Shown here: positions 27,782-35,407 of the stretch, piece by piece
Position numbering within the stretch: the stretch's first letter is position 1
Layout of the letters: every line of letters begins with the position of its first letter
NCBI GenBank assembly: GCA_044224315.1
Contig: JBGAKR010000002.1
Coordinates: 248,001-312,000 of the forward strand
Direction: 5' to 3'
Source: JAGXTF01 sp044224315
GTDB lineage: Bacteria > Bacteroidota > Bacteroidia > NS11-12g > UBA955
Length of the DNA: 64,000 nucleotides
Translations under genes and position numbers: made by a program
The notes under the pieces: generated by a model
Databases searched by the model: none
Seen by the model: only the letters and a program-made list of their open reading frames with translations
Told to the model about the DNA's origin: nothing

Positions 27782-28440
27782 AACCGTATTTAATTCCCCT
27801 GATTGCGCTATTCCCATTGTTTCTGCAAGCCCAGCAATCAAAACTTGCATTTAGGGGCGCATACAACTTCACCAACATTGGCAAAAATGGCAGCATAGGA
27901 GTTGAATACCAATTCAATAACCACTTCAGTGCAGAAGCCCATTTGCGCTTTCACCAAAACCGCCAATATAAACTTTGGGATGAACCCAATTATTGGAATC
28001 GAGTGCATGCATTCGAAAATTCCCAGTTCTTTGGCGTTGGAATGGTGATAAACGAAACGTTAAAATGGCAGGGTAGCACAAGCTGTAAACCCATGATTAG
28101 CATTGGATCGCAATATACCCATGCCGGAATTAAAGCACAAATCAGTGAATTATACGGTACAATCTACGATAGCGCCCAAAACAAATTTAACACTTACAAA
28201 TATTTTACTGTCAAAACCTTCAAACCCATGCACATTCTCGAGCAAACCCTGCAATTCAGAATGAGATTCAAGGTGGCCGGGGTATTTTCAATGGATTACT
28301 CAGCCGGAATAGCATCCTCTTTTGAATGGGGTATAGACCCTGCCCTTCGCAGCGGAAAACACCAAACCAAATGGTTGTGGGGCCCTACTGCGAGTATTGG
28401 ATTGGTATTTGATTTGTCTAGAAAAAAGGCCGCCCCGTAG
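27778..28440 (+). CDS. Outer-membrane beta-barrel-like protein
   Basis: 220 aa. After a signal peptide (LIPLIALFPLFLQAQQ) there are strand-like segments (LAFRGAYNFTNIGKNGSIGVEYQF, FSAEAHLRFHQN) and a closing strand GPTASIGLVFDLS. It is coupled by a 4-bp overlap to the preceding barrel-like gene. Function unknown. The alternative is a periplasmic beta-rich protein. Confidence 0.6.
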   Translation: MKPYLIPLIALFPLFLQAQQSKLAFRGAYNFTNIGKNGSIGVEYQFNNHFSAEAHLRFHQNRQYKLWDEPNYWNRVHAFENSQFFGVGMVINETLKWQGSTSCKPMISIGSQYTHAGIKAQISELYGTIYDSAQNKFNTYKYFTVKTFKPMHILEQTLQFRMRFKVAGVFSMDYSAGIASSFEWGIDPALRSGKHQTKWLWGPTASIGLVFDLSRKKAAP

Positions 28441-28455
28441 ATTCTGCACCTGCCC

Positions 28456-28488
28456 TTGAATGCCTCTAGGCCAGAATTCCTATATTCG
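28456..28488 (+). promoter_or_regulatory. Promoter of the C1 peptidase gene
   Basis: TTGA (28456-28459), 21-bp spacer, TATATTCG (28481-28488), one mismatch to TAnnTTTG. It lies 14 nt before the ATG at 28503. Confidence 0.5.
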
Positions 28489-28502
28489 CATTTCTAAAAT
28501 CA

Positions 28503-29693
28503 ATGAAAAGCGTAGCAATACTATTGTCTTGTCTGGCAGCATTCAGTCTTTCGGCCCAAGACACCCTTACCAACAAACCCGGTTCAAAATACAGATTTTC
28601 TAAGGTTTACTCTGCCGAAGCCACTTCGGTAAAAGACCAATGCAAAACCGGTACCTGCTGGAGTTTTAGCTCCCTGTCGTTTTTAGAGTCGGAATTACTG
28701 CGCAAAGGCAAAGGCAGCCACCAACTCAGCGAAATGTGGATAGTGCGCTGCGCTTATATCGAAAAAGCGATTACTTACATACGCATGAACGGTCGCCACC
28801 AGTTCGACCAGGGGGGTGAGTTTCACGATATCCCCTATATCATCAAAAAGTACGGCATTGTGCCCAACGAGGTATACAAGGGCCTTTCGTATGGTGAAGA
28901 AAAACACAACCACAACGAGATGGTGGCTATGCTGCAGGGCATGCTCGAAAAACTGAAAGACAACCCGCAGGGAACCTATACCACCAGTTGGGTAAAAGCG
29001 GTAGAAGGTGTAGTAGATGCTTACCTGGGCAAAGCCCCCGAGAAATTTACCTACCAGGGCAAAGAATACACCCCAAAAAGCTGGGCCGAATCACTAGCCC
29101 TGAATATGGACGACTATGTGGTAATTACCTCATTTACCCACCACGATATGTATCGCCCGTTTGCCATTGAAGTGGCCGACAACTGGAGCATGCAAATGGC
29201 TTATAATGTGCCCCTCGATGAAATGGTGGGCGCTATGAATCACGCGTTAGAAAAAGGCTATGGCATTGCCTGGGCATCGGATGTAAGCGAAAAAGGATTT
29301 TCGTTTTACGACGGATTGGGCATTGTACCCGTGGAAGACAGCATGGTAAAACAAAAAACCCGCGACAACAAATACTTCAACGATGCCGGTGGAGCCCGCA
29401 GCGGATTGGGTTTTGTAAAACCTGTGCCCGAAAAAGTAATCACTGCCGAAACCCGTCAGGAAGCTTTTGACCGCCAAACCACAACAGATGATCACGGCAT
29501 GCACATTACTGGCTTGCTGCGCGAACAAAACGGTGGCAACTACTATGTGGTAAAAAACTCCTGGGGTACCCAAAACTACCTGCAGGGCTACTTATACGTT
29601 TCCGAGGCTTATGTAAAATACAAGACTATTTGCGTTATGGTGCACAAAGATGCCCTGGATAAGAAGTTGAAAGAAAAGCTGGAAATTGATTAA
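28503..29693 (+). CDS. Secreted C1 family cysteine peptidase (PepC/bleomycin hydrolase-like)
   Basis: 396 aa with a signal peptide (SVAILLSCLAAFSLSAQ). The papain-fold catalytic residues are all visible: Gln46 and Cys52 in DQCKTGTCWSFS, His in DDHGMHITG, and Asn in VKNSWG. The long insert between Cys and His and the AWASDVSEKGF segment match the aminopeptidase C/bleomycin hydrolase branch. Cytosolic PepC is usually longer and lacks a signal; this is the shorter exported Bacteroidota type. It probably trims peptides in the periplasm or outside the cell. It has its own promoter. Confidence 0.88.
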   Translation: MKSVAILLSCLAAFSLSAQDTLTNKPGSKYRFSKVYSAEATSVKDQCKTGTCWSFSSLSFLESELLRKGKGSHQLSEMWIVRCAYIEKAITYIRMNGRHQFDQGGEFHDIPYIIKKYGIVPNEVYKGLSYGEEKHNHNEMVAMLQGMLEKLKDNPQGTYTTSWVKAVEGVVDAYLGKAPEKFTYQGKEYTPKSWAESLALNMDDYVVITSFTHHDMYRPFAIEVADNWSMQMAYNVPLDEMVGAMNHALEKGYGIAWASDVSEKGFSFYDGLGIVPVEDSMVKQKTRDNKYFNDAGGARSGLGFVKPVPEKVITAETRQEAFDRQTTTDDHGMHITGLLREQNGGNYYVVKNSWGTQNYLQGYLYVSEAYVKYKTICVMVHKDALDKKLKEKLEID

Positions 29694-29734
29694 TTCACGC
29701 ACAATAAATCCAATTTAAATCCCGTTTGACAAAT

Positions 29735-29866
29735 ATGAGGAAGGCTATAATTTACACCCTGTTAGCACTGGTACTCGGCATAGTTTTCGAAAGCTGCGCC
29801 GCACACAACAGCAAAAAAGGCTGCGATGGCCGCCGCAAACAACGCGTTGAAATGGGCTGGATGTAA
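29735..29866 (+). CDS. Small lipoprotein, 43 aa
   Basis: ATG at 29735, stop at 29866. A hydrophobic signal (AIIYTLLALVLGIVFESC) ends in a plausible lipobox cysteine (Cys21), followed by a short mature tail with KKGCDGRRKQ and ending in Met. Tiny lipoproteins of this shape (Cys ... Lys-rich ... GC ... Met) are common but uncharacterised in Bacteroidota. It lies 41 bp after the C1 peptidase and ends 3 bp before a heptanucleotide repeat array. Confidence 0.55.
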   Translation: MRKAIIYTLLALVLGIVFESCAAHNSKKGCDGRRKQRVEMGWM

Positions 29867-29869
29867 GAC

Positions 29870-29967
29870 GAGGTACGAGGTTAGAGGTACGAGGTTAGAG
29901 GTACGAGGTACGAGGTTCGAGGTACGAGGTTCGAGGTTAGAGGTTAGAGGTTAGAGGTTAGAGTTAC
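29870..29967. repeat. Heptanucleotide tandem repeat GAGGTNN, 13-14 units
   Basis: Thirteen perfectly phased 7-bp units alternating among GAGGTAC, GAGGTTA and GAGGTTC, plus one imperfect unit. The first five bases are fixed and only the last two vary. It starts 3 bp after the small lipoprotein stop. Confidence 0.95.
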
Positions 29968-30000
29968 TCCGTCGCGGTCAGAGGTTCGTGGAATAAATTC

Positions 30001-30133
30001 GAGAACCGAAGTAAGAGGTACGAGGTACGATAACCGAGGTACGAGGTTTGAGGTTCGAGGTACGAGATCCGAGGTTCGATAACCGAGATCCGAGGTTCGA
30101 GGTTCGAACTAGCATGTGCGAGGTACGAAGCAC
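30001..30133. repeat. Heptanucleotide tandem repeat, second block, 19 degenerate units
   Basis: Nineteen units in strict 7-bp register (GAGGTAC, GAGGTTC, GATAACC, GAGATCC and similar). It is separated from the first block by 33 bp of non-repeat sequence. More diverged than the first block, so probably older. Confidence 0.9.
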
Positions 30134-30207
30134 AATAGACTGTCACCGCAATCCAATCCGCCACATTTTCAATGGGCGGACCATCATCCGACATCGGCTG
30201 TTTCAGC

Positions 30208-30286
30208 CATCCAATATCCGTCATCCAATATCGGCTGCCCGTCGGCTGTTCATCGGCTGCCCGTCGGCTGTCTTTCGGCTGCCCGG
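30208..30286. repeat. 14-bp x2 and 11-bp x5 tandem repeats
   Basis: CATCCAATAT occurs at 30208 and 30222, 14 bp apart. CGGCTG then recurs every 11 bp at 30232, 30243, 30254, 30265 and 30276 (unit CGGCTGCCCGT with variants). The array ends 18 bp before the phosphatase ATG. The whole 29867-30304 interval carries no other gene. Confidence 0.85.
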
Positions 30287-30304
30287 CACTATCTTCGCCC
30301 CCCC

Positions 30305-30778
30305 ATGCCCACCCGTATACTTTTCGTTTGCCTCGGCAATATCTGCCGCTCTCCACTGGCCGAAGCCCTTTTTAAACAAAAATTGGATGACCACCACGTA
30401 AAACACCTTTTTACGGCCGACAGTGCCGGAACCAGCGATTTTCACCGCGGTGAATTGCCCGATACTCGTACCCTGAAAAACGCCGAAAAGCACGGAATTG
30501 AAATCCAACACCTGGCGCGGCAGTTTACCAGGCGCGACTTTCAGAATTTTGACATTATTGTGACTATGGATTTTAGCAATCGCGACAACGTGCTGGCATT
30601 GGCCCAAACGGAGGCAGACCGATTGAAAGTGAAGATGTTACTGGATTATTCACCCGGGCACGAGGGAATGGAAGTACCCGACCCATGGTTTGGTGGCGAC
30701 GAAGGTTTCGAACAGGTATTCAATTTGTTAAACCGTGCCACCAACGATTTGCTTGTTAATCTCATCAAAGAAATTTAG
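30305..30778 (+). CDS. Low-molecular-weight protein-tyrosine-phosphatase
   Basis: 157 aa from the ATG at 30305, the normal family length. It has the N-terminal P-loop CLGNICRS (Cys9 nucleophile, Arg15), and the catalytic acid in VPDPWF near residue 120. It dephosphorylates phosphotyrosine or small phosphoesters; in bacteria it often opposes tyrosine kinases of capsule export. An open frame extends upstream to 30116, but only by reading through tandem repeats, so it is not used. No promoter box was found in the repeat-filled upstream region. Confidence 0.92.
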   Translation: MPTRILFVCLGNICRSPLAEALFKQKLDDHHVKHLFTADSAGTSDFHRGELPDTRTLKNAEKHGIEIQHLARQFTRRDFQNFDIIVTMDFSNRDNVLALAQTEADRLKVKMLLDYSPGHEGMEVPDPWFGGDEGFEQVFNLLNRATNDLLVNLIKEI

Positions 30779-30852
30779 ATTTGAGACAGCGTTTGGTGCC
30801 ACCTTTGTGTCATTTATGCGTCTTATATAAGTACCACTAAAAAAAACATGAT

Positions 30853-33800
30853 TTGAAAAGACTCATACTCCTCACTTTTACAGTACTTTCTTTCTTTTCA
30901 ATTCGTGCGCAATCGTCGCAGGGGACTGACTTTTGGATTGCCAGTACCTATCCGTTTTACACCAACGATACTTTTACCATCACGGTAGCATCAGAAAAGC
31001 CCACCATGGCTTATCTCGAAATACCGCTGATGAACTACAAAGACTCAGTAAAACTGGGTTATAACGAAATCAAATCCATGACCATTCCGGTATCCATCCG
31101 GAATTCATACTATTACTACTATTCCACTGCCCTAAAAAAAATCGGCAGCAATGCCATCCATGTGCATTCCGACCTTCCGGTGCGGGTGTATTCCTTTAGC
31201 GGTGGCAAATGGTATTCTTGCGGAGCTACAGCCGTTTACCCAACGGTTTCGCAACCACCAGGTGGAGTTTATTACCCTTACAAAGCCCGATACAACTGGA
31301 GCGGACCAGGCAGCAATTACAAAGTTTTTTTCTTTACAGTAATTGCCATAGATGATTCTACCACTGTTACTTTCAATTCCAATTCATCCAGTTTGTGGAA
31401 CCTTCCTCCTGGCTATAAAATTCTGCTTCGCAAAGGTGAAATGGGGCGTTTTTACACCTATATACAGGGATTCGACCCTACCCTATCGGTTACGGCATCG
31501 CCGGGTAAGCGAATTGCCGTATTTACCGAAAATTTTTACGATTACGCCATCACCAACTGCTTTCAGTACGATTTAATGTACGAGCAGATACTACCTGATA
31601 ATATTTTGGGGAATGATTTTATACTTACCCCGTTTATGTACCATAAAAAAGGGTACGACTACACAGTTACAGCCACAGAAAACAATACCATAGTAAAAAA
31701 AGACAATTCGATTTTAGATACCTTAAATACGGGTGAAACCTATTACGGCCGGATGTACAGCGACTCAAGCGTGCTAATTACCGCGGATAAGCCCATTAAT
31801 TGCTGGGAAAAAAACATATTAGACTCCTGCAATTCTACCTGGTGGGGCTGGTTTAGCGGCCCTTCTATCATGACCATTAGCACCAGTACCCAAATGATTA
31901 CGGATGCTGTAGTTTCGGTTCCAAGTAATTCGTCATACACCGAAAATTTCATCAATATCATTACCACCAAATTTGGAAAAGATAGCCTTTGGATTGACGG
32001 AACTCGCGTACCACCTGCAGCTTTTAAAAGCATATTGGGTGGTTCGTTTTATTTGTTCAGGGATACTTTACTCAAAGGCAATCACCGAATAACCTGTAAT
32101 TACGGCTTTATATCCTATATTTATGGACGTGGCAAGTACGGTGGATATGCATACAATGCCACCGCCGGGCTGCAAAGTCTGAAACGGTATATTACCAATA
32201 AAACCTACATCAGTTGCGATACGGGCAGACTTGTGCGGCTCACTTCAGAAGGCGATCCCGCCAGAAATTACCAATGGACCTTTAACGGACAGTCGGATAC
32301 TGGGCTGGTGGCATGGTTTCAGGCCCCAAAACCGGGTACTTATGCTGTAAAACTGAAATACCAATTGTTGCGCAACAACAAATGGGACTCGTTATACACC
32401 AATATAGAGGTGAAAGGAGTGGATGTATACGATTGGCTGATTGGAAAAAAGATCAATGTCTGCAACCCCACCGCTAAATTTTCACTGCCAAAATCCAAGT
32501 TATTCCGATATAAATGGAGCACCGGAGATACTACCAACGAAATTACGATAAGCAGCAGCGGTACCTATAGCGTTCAAGTAACCAATACTACTTCAAACTG
32601 CAAATTTCTAGATACGGCAGCCGTTTCGCTATATTCAAAAATGACCCCCGGATTTACCATTTCTATGAAAAAAGCATGCCCGGGGATTCCTATTTATTTA
32701 AAAAACACAACCACATTTGGCGGAACCGATTCTGCTACCGGATACACCTGGTATGTAGATAACCTGTACCACAGTAAAACCAAAAACGATACAGTAAAAT
32801 ACGCATACCCCGGCACCTACGATTTCCGACTGGTAATCCAAAGTAAAAACGGCTGCACAGACAGTGCCAAGGGGCAGATAAAAGTGGGTGCCGCACCTAC
32901 CTTAATTTCGGGTAAAAATACATACGACTCATGCTTTGGCAGAGCCAGTTATAAGTTTAACAGTCGTTCGTCGCTTTCATTGGGTAAAATTGCCGGCTAC
33001 CAATGGGTTTTCAGCGATGGTGACACCACCTATAAAAAGGTACAAGCCCTGCGCGAGTTTAAAGATTCTGGACTGTATTGGTACCAAATTTCTGCATACA
33101 GCGATGCAGGTTGTGCCGATACCACTCCCAAAAAATATTTCAGAATATATGGTGCTCCCAAACCCAGTTTTAAAATCACCGATAGTTCGGTATGTAAAGC
33201 GGGTAATTATTTTGATGTAAAAAACACCAGCAATGCTTTTAACCAGCAGGTGCGTTATGAGTGGATGTGGGGCGATGGAAGCGGTGAAACTTATGAAGAG
33301 CCTGGTACTAAAAATTACACCGATACGGGTAAATATAAAATCCGCCTGATTTCGGCCTACCTCAGCACTGGTTGCTCTGATACATTCGATCGCTGGGTAC
33401 GTGTATTGCCCAATCCCAAAGCTTCTTTTGTAATAGACAGTTCTAATTTTTGCTTAAACAACAGCTATTATGCATTCCGCGAAAACAGCGATGCAAAAGG
33501 CGCTGCAGTGCGCTATACCAATTGGAATTGGGGTGATGGTACCAGTACAAAAGACAGTTTAAAATACCGCAAGCATTATACAAAAACCGGTACTTTCCGT
33601 GTAACACTTTATTTCTCTACCGGCAAGGGTTGCCTGGATTCTATTAAGAAAAATGTAGTGGTTTATCCTTCACCCAAAGCGGTTATTCAGTTAAAAGATT
33701 CGAATATTTGCGGTAATAAAAATTACTTTAATTTAGACAACGGTTCTACGGCACCGGCCAATGCCAAATGGTATTGGAATTACGGTGATGGCAATGTATC

Positions 33801-35379
33801 CAACAATAAAGTTCCGGGAAAAATCAGTTACGCCACTTACGGCAACTTCACCATTTCGCTTGTAGCGCACGATCCTTTATACAATTGCAAAGACACCACC
33901 TATCGCAAGGTAAATGTGCTTAAAGGGCCTAAAATGGATGCCAGATTATCTGACACCATGGTATGCGATACCCAGTTTTCTATCACATTTACAGATAGCA
34001 CCAATTATGGCAATATTAAACCCTGGCATCTTTGGAAAATTAATACAACCGATACCTCAAGTAAAAATTCAATTACGCGCAAATTCAAAACTCCGGGTGT
34101 TTGCGCCGATACATTGAATACCAAAGTGCAGGTAAAATACACATTAAATCCGGTAAGTATCAGTAAAAAAATAAATTACCCATGCGAGGATGCCAATGTA
34201 GATTTGAGTGCCAATATTTTGCAGGGAAGCAGCTGGAATTATAGCTGGGATCCGGGAACCACAGCCGTTTATAATACACAAAATGTAACCGGAATTAAAT
34301 ATGTAGATTCGGGCAATTTTAAAATAACCTTAAAAGTAACCGACAATCAAAAATGTACCTATACCATTATTGATAGTGTTAAAATACTGGCGGCACCAGA
34401 GCTTTCAATATCTAACCTTTCCAAAGACACCCAATGTATCAGCGGAAATAATTATCAATTCGACCAAAAATTACTGCATGCCAAAGCCCCGGTTAAATAT
34501 GCCTGGAGTATGGATGAAAGCAAGACTTCAGTGTTGGCAAAACCCAGTACAGAAAAATATGCAAATACCGGATCAAAAAATATTCGCTTAATAATTACCG
34601 ATGCCAATGGTTGTTTCGATACTGCATTTTATAGCGTTTTCATCAACCCTTCTCCCAATGTAAGCATCAGCAGCGACTCTATGTGTTTGGGAGAAAATCG
34701 CACACTGAAAACGACTGTAAAACCAGTAGGAATTGTAATCAGTAAAACCGATTGGTTTTTAGATAATTTGTATATACAAACGTCCAATTCATACACATAC
34801 AACTCAAGTACAGTAGGCAACTTCAAAGTAAAAGCCATTGTTACTGATATTCCTAAGGCTAAATTCGGTGTGAAAATGTACCCAGCCATCGGCACAGGGG
34901 TTCCAGTAGATTTTCTAGACAGCAGCACTGGCGCCACCAAATGGACCTGGTACCCAGAGGCGGATAACCGCAATTTTTCGAATAAGAATAAAAAATACAA
35001 TCACCTATATCCACAACTTGGCCCAACCAAAGCCTTGCTGGTGGTTGAAAATGCAAATGGCTGCAAAGACAGCTCATACCTGGACTACCTGCTTAAATCA
35101 GACGAGTTGGCATGGTTTCCAAGCTCATTCACCCCAAATGGAGATGGCAAAAACGACCTGTTTAAGCCCGAAGGGTTAACGGCGATTAAATCTTATTCCC
35201 TGGTAATTTATAACCGCTGGGGATCTAAAATATTTGAAACCAATGACCCCATGAAGGGTTGGGATGGTACATACCTGGATCAACCTGTAATGACCGGAAG
35301 TTATGTGTACTCTGTAAACCTGGTTTTCCTTACCGGAAAGCGATTGGTAATCAACAACAACTTTACCTTGATGCGATAA
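30853..35379 (+). CDS. Giant T9SS type B secreted protein with IgGFc-binding-like N-terminus and PKD repeats (copy 1)
   Basis: 1508 aa from a TTG at 30853 (signal peptide RLILLTFTVLSFFSIRAQ). Residues ~20-430 resemble the IgGFc-binding N-terminal domain (GTDFWIAS start, IHVHSDLPVRVYSF). Roughly eight PKD-like repeats follow (YEWMWGDGSG, NWNWGDGTST, WYWNYGDGNV). The C-terminus is a gliding-motility/type B sorting domain (FPSSFTPNGDGKNDLFKPEG, YNRWGSKIFETND, GWDGTYL, SYVYSVNL). It is probably exported by T9SS and attached to or released from the surface, with an adhesive role inferred. It is a tandem paralogue of the next gene but lacks two short stretches (about 14 and 14-17 aa) in late repeats, after FKTPG and after IVTD. 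Confidence 0.88.
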   Translation: MKRLILLTFTVLSFFSIRAQSSQGTDFWIASTYPFYTNDTFTITVASEKPTMAYLEIPLMNYKDSVKLGYNEIKSMTIPVSIRNSYYYYYSTALKKIGSNAIHVHSDLPVRVYSFSGGKWYSCGATAVYPTVSQPPGGVYYPYKARYNWSGPGSNYKVFFFTVIAIDDSTTVTFNSNSSSLWNLPPGYKILLRKGEMGRFYTYIQGFDPTLSVTASPGKRIAVFTENFYDYAITNCFQYDLMYEQILPDNILGNDFILTPFMYHKKGYDYTVTATENNTIVKKDNSILDTLNTGETYYGRMYSDSSVLITADKPINCWEKNILDSCNSTWWGWFSGPSIMTISTSTQMITDAVVSVPSNSSYTENFINIITTKFGKDSLWIDGTRVPPAAFKSILGGSFYLFRDTLLKGNHRITCNYGFISYIYGRGKYGGYAYNATAGLQSLKRYITNKTYISCDTGRLVRLTSEGDPARNYQWTFNGQSDTGLVAWFQAPKPGTYAVKLKYQLLRNNKWDSLYTNIEVKGVDVYDWLIGKKINVCNPTAKFSLPKSKLFRYKWSTGDTTNEITISSSGTYSVQVTNTTSNCKFLDTAAVSLYSKMTPGFTISMKKACPGIPIYLKNTTTFGGTDSATGYTWYVDNLYHSKTKNDTVKYAYPGTYDFRLVIQSKNGCTDSAKGQIKVGAAPTLISGKNTYDSCFGRASYKFNSRSSLSLGKIAGYQWVFSDGDTTYKKVQALREFKDSGLYWYQISAYSDAGCADTTPKKYFRIYGAPKPSFKITDSSVCKAGNYFDVKNTSNAFNQQVRYEWMWGDGSGETYEEPGTKNYTDTGKYKIRLISAYLSTGCSDTFDRWVRVLPNPKASFVIDSSNFCLNNSYYAFRENSDAKGAAVRYTNWNWGDGTSTKDSLKYRKHYTKTGTFRVTLYFSTGKGCLDSIKKNVVVYPSPKAVIQLKDSNICGNKNYFNLDNGSTAPANAKWYWNYGDGNVSNNKVPGKISYATYGNFTISLVAHDPLYNCKDTTYRKVNVLKGPKMDARLSDTMVCDTQFSITFTDSTNYGNIKPWHLWKINTTDTSSKNSITRKFKTPGVCADTLNTKVQVKYTLNPVSISKKINYPCEDANVDLSANILQGSSWNYSWDPGTTAVYNTQNVTGIKYVDSGNFKITLKVTDNQKCTYTIIDSVKILAAPELSISNLSKDTQCISGNNYQFDQKLLHAKAPVKYAWSMDESKTSVLAKPSTEKYANTGSKNIRLIITDANGCFDTAFYSVFINPSPNVSISSDSMCLGENRTLKTTVKPVGIVISKTDWFLDNLYIQTSNSYTYNSSTVGNFKVKAIVTDIPKAKFGVKMYPAIGTGVPVDFLDSSTGATKWTWYPEADNRNFSNKNKKYNHLYPQLGPTKALLVVENANGCKDSSYLDYLLKSDELAWFPSSFTPNGDGKNDLFKPEGLTAIKSYSLVIYNRWGSKIFETNDPMKGWDGTYLDQPVMTGSYVYSVNLVFLTGKRLVINNNFTLMR

Positions 35380-35407
35380 AAATATTTGGAATTAAATTGA
35401 GAAAGCT

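Noticed and set aside
24139..28440. Prophage or integrative element
   Set aside because: No integrase, phage structural gene, tRNA attachment site or flanking direct repeat was found; only AT-richness and an XRE regulator suggest transfer.
30116..30304. N-terminal extension of the low-molecular-weight phosphatase
   Set aside because: It reads through 14- and 11-bp tandem repeats; the conserved family starts a few residues before the P-loop, at 30305.
29964..30356. Minus-strand open frame of 130 codons with seven-residue repeats
   Set aside because: The repeats in the translation arise only because a 7-bp DNA repeat read in triplets gives a 7-aa period. It covers two unrelated repeat arrays and the phosphatase start, and has no recognisable protein.
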